Shown piece after piece: positions 1-5,494 of a stretch of DNA of 25,870 bases. A model generated the notes under the pieces. The model had not been told where the DNA came from. It did no database searches and worked only from the letters and a program-made list of their open reading frames with translations. This stretch comes from DATKDP01 sp035546335 (GTDB lineage Bacteria > Acidobacteriota > Thermoanaerobaculia > Gp7-AA8). Made by a program: the position numbers and the translations under genes. The DNA is taken from contig DATKDP010000096.1 in the NCBI GenBank assembly GCA_035546335.1, positions 1-25,870 of the forward strand, in the 5' to 3' direction. Numbering within the stretch: position 1 is the first letter of the stretch; each line of letters opens with the position of its first letter.

Positions 1-127
1 CAATGACAAACCAGTGTTCATGCGGGTTTTCCGGTCGTCGGGCAGAGGGTCCCTCGCCCAACCGCCCGCTTCCAAATGACGCGGTTTGTCATCACTCTCA
101 GGTTCAGCGCGCGCGCTGTGAAAAGGC
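1..127. repeat. Terminal direct repeat, left copy
   Basis: These 127 bases are identical to the last 127 bases of the window. A perfect end-to-end repeat of exactly this length is what a de Bruijn assembler leaves when a contig closes on itself with k = 127. Inside the copy, positions 3-12 and 83-92 form a 10-bp inverted repeat around the motif ATGACAAACC. Confidence 0.95.
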
Positions 128-142
128 TCGGGATGACAGCGT

Positions 143-166
143 GGCCGAAGATTCTGATCTTCGGCC
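143..166. repeat. Perfect 10-bp hairpin
   Basis: GGCCGAAGAT at 143-152 pairs with ATCTTCGGCC at 157-166 around a four-base loop. It could act as a distant transcription stop for aat, which ends at 360 on the minus strand. No T-run follows on either strand, so this role is weak. Confidence 0.6.
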
Positions 167-212
167 TGGTGACCGGCGACGGGTGTGAGCGATGAGGGCG
201 CCTGGCTGGGGG

Positions 213-254
213 TCGTGCGTCCTCGCACGATCGCGATGGCGTCCTCGCCATCGC
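213..254. repeat. Twin hairpins with identical TCCT loops
   Basis: TCGTGCG/CGCACGA (213-219 and 224-230) and GCGATGGCG/CGCCATCGC (233-241 and 246-254) are two perfect stems side by side. Both close on the same TCCT loop. The stems differ in sequence while the loop is kept, which suggests paired constraint rather than a simple duplication. Confidence 0.55.
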
Positions 255-359
255 TGGCGGGCTTGGACAGATCTCCCAGACTTGCGCATTTGAACCTGGT
301 CAGATGTGCCTGGCTTGCCTGCGGCGGCGAGGACGCCCGACCCCCTGGCGGGGGATCAC

Positions 360-1016
360 TCAATCCTTCGGAAACAGCGTCCGCCCTACCGACTGCTCTT
401 TCTCGAGCAGGTCGAGGAAGGCCGCGCGCGCGAGTGTGCGCGCGCCGAGGCTTTTCATGTGCGGGGTCATCACCTGAATGTCCATCCATGAGAGCCCTCG
501 TGCAGAGAGGTGATCGGCGAGGTGAAGCAGGGCGAGCTTCGATGCATCGGGCTCGATGAAAAACATGCTCTCGCCTCCGAACGCGCCGCCGGCATCGACT
601 CCGTAAATGCCCCCCACGAGACGGTCACCGTCCCATGCTTCGACGCTGTGCGCATGCCCTCGATCGTGGAGGTCGCAGTAGGCTTCGATGATCTCGCGTG
701 TGATCCACGTGCCATCCTGTCCGGGGCGCGGCACGACCGAGCAAGCCTCGATCACCTGGCGAAATGCTCGATCGATCGTCAGGCGAAAGGGCTGCCTTCT
801 GCGCTGTCTTTGCAGGCTACGCCCGACATGCAGATCGGCGAAGCGCACAATCGCGCGCCGCTTCGGAGAGAACCAGGTGAGAGGGATCTTTTCGATCGGC
901 CAGGGGAAGATGCCGTGACGGTAGGCGTCGAGCAGAACAAGCCAGTCGAGCTCTCCACCGATGGCGACGATGTCCGAAGGAGCGCTCCGCGGGTCGGGAA
1001 AGAAGCGAGGCGGCAT
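360..1016 (-). CDS. aat: Leucyl/phenylalanyl-tRNA--protein transferase
   Basis: The 218-residue product transfers Leu or Phe from aminoacyl-tRNA to proteins with N-terminal Lys or Arg, marking them for ClpS/ClpAP-type degradation in the cytoplasm. Family hallmarks are visible: an N-terminal VAIGGELDWLVLLDAYRHG segment, then GIFPWP, WFSPKRRAI, GTWITREIIEAY, HSVEAWDGDRLVGGIYG, GESMF and the C-terminal MTPHMKSLGA. Length fits the short form of the family. I chose the ATG at 1014-1016. The frame stays open upstream, but that extension only translates a heptamer array into a repeating FWFLVSG peptide. No clear ribosome site precedes the ATG. A TATCAT box seven bases upstream would fit a leaderless transcript (inference). 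The gene is not obviously in an operon. Confidence 0.93.
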   Translation of the reverse strand: MPPRFFPDPRSAPSDIVAIGGELDWLVLLDAYRHGIFPWPIEKIPLTWFSPKRRAIVRFADLHVGRSLQRQRRRQPFRLTIDRAFRQVIEACSVVPRPGQDGTWITREIIEAYCDLHDRGHAHSVEAWDGDRLVGGIYGVDAGGAFGGESMFFIEPDASKLALLHLADHLSARGLSWMDIQVMTPHMKSLGARTLARAAFLDLLEKEQSVGRTLFPKD

Positions 1017-1035
1017 CGCGCAGATGATAGGGTCA

Positions 1036-1082
1036 AGAAACCAGAAACCAGAAACCAGAAACCAGAAACCAGAAACCAGAAA
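1036..1082 (-). repeat. TTTCTGG heptamer array, six units
   Basis: Six full copies of a 7-base unit (AGAAACC on the plus strand, the TTTCTGG phase on the minus) plus a partial copy, without a mismatch. The array begins 19 bases upstream of the aat start codon. It can pair with the oppositely oriented short array at 1149-1170 to form a hairpin with a stem of about 20 bp. Confidence 0.92.
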
Positions 1083-1148
1083 GGTCAATCTTGAGGGTTT
1101 CGCAATGTCAACAACTTTGTAGCCGGAAGCCCGGCGAACACTTCCGCC

Positions 1149-1170
1149 GTTTCTGGTTTCTGGTTTCTGG
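1149..1170 (+). repeat. TTTCTGG heptamer array, three units, inverted
   Basis: Three copies of the same heptamer as at 1036-1082, in the opposite orientation and 66 bases away. The flanking motif CTTCCGCCG is shared with the array near 8241. No gene starts just downstream on the plus strand. Confidence 0.88.
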
Positions 1171-1245
1171 GAGGCCAGACGCTGGCGCTCGAGCACGTGA
1201 TCGCGGCAACCAGGCGGGCCGCAACAGTGCCCCCTCGCGAACCTT

Positions 1246-1262
1246 CGGTGGAGAATCCACCG
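1246..1262 (-). terminator. Hairpin after the TIGR04255 cassette
   Basis: CGGTGGA and TCCACCG form a perfect 7-bp stem with a three-base loop, 12 bases past the last stop codon of the minus-strand cassette. No U-run follows, so it is a plausible 3' end stabiliser or weak terminator rather than a classical one. Confidence 0.45.
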
Positions 1263-1274
1263 TCGGCACTCACC

Positions 1275-1688
1275 TTACTCGTCGAGTCGAACGAGAGTCG
1301 ACTTCGCGGCAATCGCGAGCGCGAGCTCTTTCTGCTGCGCTTTCTGAAGCTCAGCATCCGCATTCGTCGGCCAGCCAACGATATTTGCATGTCGCAGTGG
1401 AGGTTCATCAGCCAGGACGTCGAGGCGCTCTCGGCGAATGGCGCTCGTCCCGCAGATTGCCGCACCATGCCTCACGGGCGTGCCTAGAACCTGCGCGCCA
1501 ACGCTCCAGAGCGAGTGCCGCGGCTCGGAACCGTGCCGGATGACGGAGGTCCTGCCGTCCTTTGCAGGCATGAATGCCGCGGCTTTCACACCGGACGCGC
1601 TGAAGTGGCTGGAGGATCGGAGAATCCTCGCGAGATCCTCGTGGTCGGCGATCGACTCAGGCAAGCCTGACGGCAGGAGTCTGCCCAT
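1275..1688 (-). CDS. Conserved hypothetical protein, third gene of the cassette
   Basis: The product is 137 residues if the ATG at 1686-1688 is used. It carries a conserved-looking block: DLARILRSSSHFSASGVKAAAFMPAKD is followed by TSVIRHG, LWSVG, HGAAICGTSAI and LADEPPLRHANIVGWP. I recognise this as a small uncharacterised family that sits beside other hypothetical genes, but I know no function. The C-terminal QKAQQKELALAIAAKSTLV looks helical. The start overlaps the end of the preceding gene by 32 bases, so the three genes form one transcription unit; another start is possible because the ribosome site is weak. No signal peptide or membrane segment is seen. Confidence 0.72.
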   Translation of the reverse strand: MGRLLPSGLPESIADHEDLARILRSSSHFSASGVKAAAFMPAKDGRTSVIRHGSEPRHSLWSVGAQVLGTPVRHGAAICGTSAIRRERLDVLADEPPLRHANIVGWPTNADAELQKAQQKELALAIAAKSTLVRLDE

Positions 1689-2163
1689 TCGTAATCTCGC
1701 GGATGCCTTCGATGATGCGAGGCGGGATTGCTCCGTCGAATCCAGCGACCGCATGACCCCGGTCCGTTCCGTCGATCCATGCGAAAGCCAATCGATTCGT
1801 GGATCCGAGACTCAACGAGAAGACTCTGGTCCTGCTCGAGATCCAGTCGAATGAGATCGAGCCGCCGGGTTCGATGGCGATCTCCGGCAGCGGCAGATCG
1901 TCAGGAAGCGTCCGAATGAAAAGGACCGCGCGTTCGATCGCCTCGCGAGGGACGGTGAGCTCGAGGTCATTCTGAGATTCCGATGCAAGATCGTAGATGT
2001 CGGAAATGAGGGATACCTTGGGGCCAAACAACGCAAGGGAGCGCTCCGCCGAGCAGACGATGGCGGAGGCGGACTCCCGGAGGGCACAGGCTTCCTTCGA
2101 CATGGCCGTGTTCGCTCGCGCCGAAAGATAGAGGACCATGGCGTAGCCAGCAGCACCGCTCAT
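1657..2163 (-). CDS. Conserved hypothetical protein, middle gene of the cassette
   Basis: The 168-residue protein has a helical, Ala/Ser-rich N-terminal half. Its C-terminal half has alternating strands and the motif EIAIEPGGSISFDWISS, followed by VFSLSLG, LAFAWIDGTDRGHAVAGFDG and IPPRIIEGI. That second half resembles an uncharacterised family found next to genes like its downstream neighbour; I cannot name a function. The start is set by an ATGA overlap: its ATG (2163-2161) shares bases with the TGA of the TIGR04255-type gene (2162-2160), which implies translational coupling. No signal peptide is visible. Family recall is from memory only. Confidence 0.75.
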   Translation of the reverse strand: MSGAAGYAMVLYLSARANTAMSKEACALRESASAIVCSAERSLALFGPKVSLISDIYDLASESQNDLELTVPREAIERAVLFIRTLPDDLPLPEIAIEPGGSISFDWISSRTRVFSLSLGSTNRLAFAWIDGTDRGHAVAGFDGAIPPRIIEGIREITNGQTPAVRLA

Positions 2164-2912
2164 TGAAAAAGGCTCAGGCATTCTTCCGTCAATGTCCTTT
2201 CGAACACACGATTCTTCAGACGTCGTAACGACTGAATGGTTTCCAGTATGCCCTGCCAATCATCGGGTATCTGATGGCGTAAATCAAATGTGTCGATATC
2301 CAGGATGATCGGGAGACGGTCCACTTCCAGCGGTTGTGAAAGCAGGGTGATATTCACCCGATGGTCCGTGGCTTTCTCACGTCCTGAGTGCTGATTCACG
2401 AAGCCAATGAGCTCCAACCCCGGATCCGGAAGACGGGGACTCACGCGAACAAAGCCGCCCAGGTTCACGCCTCCTTCCACAGTGGGCAGGAGAATGCGAT
2501 TGATGAACCGGAGCCCTACCTTCCGGACTTGGACGGGCTTCGTCAGGTCCTGGAAGATCTTCCAGGTTCGCTCGATCTCAGGGAGATACTCGTCGAGACC
2601 CTGATATGGCGCGAGACGATTGAACGAATAACCCTCGGCCCGCATCTGAACGACCTGCTTCTCATCCTCTGTCAGAAACAGCAGAGCCCCAATGTTCTGG
2701 CGAAACTCCACAGAAGGAGGTGCTTCGGCGTCCGCTCGAATCTCATGGTGCTGAACGACCTGCCGTCGAGTTTTCGGATACTCGTTGCGGAGAAGCTCTT
2801 CGGATCGATCCTGTAACCTCACGAGATCCAGATCGGGCGGCATGTCACACGTGAAGTCCACGACCGCTTCGATGATCGGTGGATTTGCCAGCCTGAACTG
2901 CGACTCCGTCAT
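2160..2912 (-). CDS. TIGR04255 family protein
   Basis: This 250-residue protein matches the 'sporadically distributed protein' family TIGR04255 in length and pattern. It opens with LANPPIIEAVVDFTCDMPPD, then has QVVQMRAEGYSFNRLAPYQGLDEY, KVGLRFINRI and GFVNQHSG, and ends with ILDIDTFDL and LRRLKNRVFERTLTEECLSLF. The function of the family is unknown. The start has an AAAGG sequence about ten bases upstream. It heads a three-gene cassette, with ATGA coupling to the next gene. Its codon use appears more A/T-rich than the kinase genes around it, which, with the family's patchy distribution, suggests horizontal acquisition (inference). Confidence 0.85.
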   Translation of the reverse strand: MTESQFRLANPPIIEAVVDFTCDMPPDLDLVRLQDRSEELLRNEYPKTRRQVVQHHEIRADAEAPPSVEFRQNIGALLFLTEDEKQVVQMRAEGYSFNRLAPYQGLDEYLPEIERTWKIFQDLTKPVQVRKVGLRFINRILLPTVEGGVNLGGFVRVSPRLPDPGLELIGFVNQHSGREKATDHRVNITLLSQPLEVDRLPIILDIDTFDLRHQIPDDWQGILETIQSLRRLKNRVFERTLTEECLSLFQ

Positions 2913-3291
2913 GGGATCGATACCTTTTCCTGGCCGGGACGCAGTGGATCCAACATGGCGCTCATGATACGACGGCGCTGGTGTCCGGCGACAAGCCTGT
3001 GACCCGAGTGAATTTCCAGGAGCCGCATGACGAGCGCGAGGACCCGACCCAGACCGGGCATCTCGAGCTCTGAGGGCCTCGGAAACCCGTACCTATGCAT
3101 CGAGCAAGGTACACACCTTTGCCGAAGTCCGCAGCTTCGATCCACGTCCTCCTCTTCGCCGACTCGAGGAGCGCCTTCTCCCCGGACTCACACCTTCGCT
3201 TTGGCCCCAGGCATCGCCGGGGAGAGGGGGACCGACACTCTCGGCCGCGTCGCGCGGTCGCGGATCGAAGGCGGCGCGAGGCCGATTCGCG
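2913..3291. other. Intergenic region, no gene recognised
   Basis: Short open frames here have no protein-like pattern. One inverted repeat is visible: TCTCCCCGG at 3178-3186 and CCGGGGAGA at 3217-3225. It resembles the common intergenic CTCTCCCC/GGGGAGAG type of repeat also seen near 5252. The start of the minus-strand TIGR04255 cassette must use a promoter in the left part of this region, but I could not pick one with confidence. Confidence 0.55.
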
Positions 3292-3445
3292 TCAGGTCAG
3301 GCCGGCAACTGCGAGCACGCCGGCGAGCCGCTGATCAACCTCGGGCGCCATCGCGCCGAGGCTCTGGCGTACCAGGGCGAGCGAAACGTCGGGCTGGATC
3401 CTACGCGCATCCTCGAGATAGCTGCGCGCCTCCTCCAGCCGGCCT
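3292..3445 (-). pseudogene. 3' remnant of a lost gene, TPR/cyclase-type tail
   Basis: About 50 codons on the minus strand read as a convincing protein end: GRLEEARSYLEDARRIQPDV followed by SLALVRQSLGAMAP and EVDQRLAGVLAVAGL, then Thr and a TGA at 3294-3292. The last part resembles the C-terminal tail of TPR-containing adenylate/guanylate-cyclase-like signalling proteins, which often end in a ...LRKAGL-type sequence. That resemblance is from memory. Upstream the coding pattern stops exactly at the heptamer array (3446-3469), beyond which the frame merely shadows the channel gene. The gene has therefore lost its 5' part, with the array at the breakpoint. Confidence 0.55.
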
Positions 3446-3469
3446 TTTCTGGTTTCTGGTTTCTGGTTT
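3446..3469 (+). repeat. TTTCTGG heptamer array, three units
   Basis: Three perfect TTTCTGG units plus a partial one. The array ends 47 bases upstream of the channel gene's ATG and touches the broken end of the minus-strand remnant. Orientation relative to the downstream gene is the same as upstream of aat and of the kinase gene at 8179. Confidence 0.9.
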
Positions 3470-3516
3470 AGCCCGCCCGCCCCCCCGGCTTCCCACGGTG
3501 TATTCTTGACCGATCC

Positions 3517-5031
3517 ATGTTCGGACTCTTCTCGCCTCCCTGGTCGCAGGTGTTCGAGCAGGCGCTCGCGTTCATCCTGATCGCCGCCATCGCCGCCATC
3601 TTCGCTCCGCGCGATCGCCGTCCCCTCCTCGGTGCGATTCTGCTCTACGCCGCCGGACTCGCCGCTCGTGGCGCCGCAGCGACCGCCGCCGCGCACGCCT
3701 TCGCCGCAACCGCGAGCACGATCGAGATTCTCGCCCTCGTGCTCCAGGGAATCGCCTTCATCAACCTCGGGGCGATCTGCTTTTTTTCCGTCCTGCTCCG
3801 GCGCTTGCGGCTCGAGCCGCCACGCATTCTCCACGACCTCACCGTGGCGTTCGCCTACATCGTGCTCGTCCTCTACCTCTTCTCCATACGACAGGTCGAC
3901 ATCACCGGCATCATCGCCACATCGGCCGTCATCACCGCGATCATCGGCTTCTCTCTTCAGGACGTTCTCGGAAATGTCATGGGAGGACTCGCACTGCAGC
4001 TCGATCGCTCGTTCGTCCCGGGCGACTGGGTCCGGGTCGGCGAGGTTGCCGGGCGCGTTCGCGACGTCAGTTGGCGAGGCACGACGATCGAGTCGCGCAC
4101 CGGGGATCTCTTCGTCATTCCCAACAGTCTCATGATCAAGAACCAGGTGATGGTGCAGGGGCGAGCCGGGACGATCGAGCCGAAGCAGCGGCGCGAGGTG
4201 ACCTTCAATGTCGATTATCGCTACATGCCGACGCTGGTGATCGATGGCGTCACCGACGCACTCCGACACGAGCCCATTCCCGGAGTCGCCACCGATCCGC
4301 CGCCGCACGTGATCTTCGTCGACTATGGCGACAGCTGGGCGCGATACGCCGCCCGTTACTGGCTGACCGATTTCCGCGGCGACGAACAGACCGACTCGAT
4401 CATCCGTACGCGCGTCTTCTATGCGCTTCGACGTAGCGGCGTTCCTCTCGCCACACCGATCTCCAACGTCTACCTCCAGCGAGGTGCACACGAGCAGGCA
4501 CTCTTCGCGCGCGGCAATGTCGAAGACCGGCTCGCGGCGCTGAAGGCAGTCCCGATCTTCGCTTCGCTGACACATGACGAGCTCCTTCATCTCGCCTCCG
4601 TCCTCGAGTACACGCCGTATCCCCCGGGAGAGGCGATCCTCGTGCAAGGCGAGACGCGGGACGAGCTCTACATCCTGACGCACGGCAGCGTCGAGGTACG
4701 CCTGTCGGTCGACGGGGCGACCTCGACGGTCGCACGGATCGATGCGCCGCATTTTTTCGGCGAGGGAGGGATGCTCACCGGAGAGCCGCGCAGTGCCAGC
4801 GTCGTCGCCCTGACCGACGTCGAGTGCTGGCGATTACAGAAATCTGGATTTCAGGAGATCGTGCAGGCTCGCCCCCAGATCGCCGGGGAGATCTCCCATC
4901 GTCTCGCCGTCCGCAACATCGAGCTTCACGCCGTCGAGGAAGGTCTCTCGGAAGAGGCGAAACGACAACGCCTCCGCCACGAACATGAGTCGATCCTCGA
5001 ACGCATCCAGCGCTTTTTCGCGATCGGGTAG
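3517..5031 (+). CDS. MscS-family channel with cyclic-nucleotide-binding domain
   Basis: The 504-residue inner-membrane protein belongs to the bCNG branch of the MscS family, whose members are gated or tuned by cyclic nucleotides. Hydrophobic segments lie near residues 13-30, 37-60, 70-95, 106-124 and 128-148; the last leads into FSLQDVLGNVMGGLAL and the beta-domain signature DRSFVPGDWVRVGEVAGRVRDVSWRGTTI (residues 163-191), IPNS and KNQV. Residues 345-450 form a CAP/CRP-type pocket with FASLTHDELLHLA, PPGEAILVQGE and the phosphate-binding cassette FGEGGMLTGEPRSASV (414-429). The Glu and Arg expected to contact cNMP are present. The ATG at 3517 lacks a strong ribosome site, while TATTCT lies ten bases upstream. 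The neighbouring gene remnant may derive from a cyclase-like protein, a link that is only suggestive. Confidence 0.93.
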   Translation: MFGLFSPPWSQVFEQALAFILIAAIAAIFAPRDRRPLLGAILLYAAGLAARGAAATAAAHAFAATASTIEILALVLQGIAFINLGAICFFSVLLRRLRLEPPRILHDLTVAFAYIVLVLYLFSIRQVDITGIIATSAVITAIIGFSLQDVLGNVMGGLALQLDRSFVPGDWVRVGEVAGRVRDVSWRGTTIESRTGDLFVIPNSLMIKNQVMVQGRAGTIEPKQRREVTFNVDYRYMPTLVIDGVTDALRHEPIPGVATDPPPHVIFVDYGDSWARYAARYWLTDFRGDEQTDSIIRTRVFYALRRSGVPLATPISNVYLQRGAHEQALFARGNVEDRLAALKAVPIFASLTHDELLHLASVLEYTPYPPGEAILVQGETRDELYILTHGSVEVRLSVDGATSTVARIDAPHFFGEGGMLTGEPRSASVVALTDVECWRLQKSGFQEIVQARPQIAGEISHRLAVRNIELHAVEEGLSEEAKRQRLRHEHESILERIQRFFAIG

Positions 5032-5033
5032 AG

Positions 5034-5199
5034 GCGGGAAGTGGCCGAACTACTTTGTCGCGGATGCGACGCAAATCTCCCGCGGGCTTGCGAGGTCGAG
5101 AGCCAGGGCGGGCGGGAAGTGGCCGAACTTTGTCGCGGATGCGACGCGAGGGTCAGACGTTCTTGCGATGATCAGACCTGGCATCCGCGACAAGTTCGG
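5034..5199. repeat. Dispersed 36-39 bp element, two direct copies and an inverted part
   Basis: Copies at 5034-5072 and 5112-5147 share GCGGGAAGTGGCCGAACT and TTGTCGCGGATGCGACGC; the first has three extra bases in the middle. Positions 5181-5199 hold an inverted partial copy (GCATCCGCGACAAGTTCGG). A further inverted copy lies at 20610-20639, with one mismatch over 30 bases, so the element occurs at two loci 15 kb apart. Confidence 0.85.
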
Positions 5200-5251
5200 T
5201 CTGTGACCGATCGCTTGGACAGGCGAATCTTGAGACGATCGTTCCCCTCTC

Positions 5252-5303
5252 CTCTCCCCATCAGTCAACCTTACCAGAGGCAGCGAGGTGACCATGGGGA
5301 GAG
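5252..5303. repeat. REP-like CTCTCCCCAT/ATGGGGAGAG inverted repeat
   Basis: CTCTCCCCAT at 5252-5261 is the exact inverse of ATGGGGAGAG at 5294-5303, and is followed by GGTCAGGGTGAGGGG. This closely resembles a palindromic intergenic repeat common to many bacterial genomes. It probably has no gene-specific role. Confidence 0.6.
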
Positions 5304-5404
5304 GGTCAGGGTGAGGGGTCGCTGCGAGCCCTTCGACGCGCGTCGCGGTACGATCTTTCTGTTTTGCCCTCTCGATACCGTTCGTCGCCGGCGATTCGGG
5401 CCAG

Positions 5405-5480
5405 GGCCGAAGTTGTCCGCTTCGGCCTGCCAGAGGTCACGAGGTCCGGCCACGTCCGGCCGAAGCGGACAAACTTCGCC
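5405..5480 (-). repeat. Large imperfect hairpin downstream of the kinase gene
   Basis: Arms at 5405-5427 and 5458-5480 pair over about 22 bases, with offsetting one-base indels. Each arm is itself nearly palindromic around TTGTCCGCTTCGG-type sequence. The element begins 14 bases past the kinase stop codon, so it could mark the 3' end of that mRNA. It has no T-run. Confidence 0.6.
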
Positions 5481-5494
5481 CGCTTCCACCAGCC

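Larger units (their letters stand above)
1..359. other. Intergenic region with hairpins, no gene seen
   Basis: No reading frame here resembles a protein. The stretch lies downstream of aat and, if the contig is circular, joins the leader of the helicase gene at the other end. It holds several perfect hairpins, listed separately. It also holds a 28-base segment at 317-344 that recurs with three differences at 9777-9804. Confidence 0.7.
5032..5494. other. Repeat-filled gap between converging genes
   Basis: This 463-base gap lies between the 3' ends of the channel gene and the first kinase gene. No coding pattern was seen. It is made largely of repeats listed separately: two direct copies and an inverted fragment of a 39-base element, a CTCTCCCCAT/ATGGGGAGAG inverted repeat, and a 76-base imperfect hairpin next to the kinase stop codon. 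Confidence 0.75.

Noticed and set aside
1036..1170. CRISPR array
   Set aside because: The units are seven bases, in tandem and without spacers; no cas gene is present.
1017..1196. N-terminal extension of aat containing a repeating FWFLVSG peptide
   Set aside because: It is a translation of the heptamer array and its surroundings, not a conserved domain; the Aat fold is complete from the ATG at 1016.
3446..4752. Long minus-strand open frame opposite the channel gene
   Set aside because: Its bulk is a shadow of the MscS-type gene in a GC-rich genome. Only the last 50 codons, beyond the array, look like real protein.
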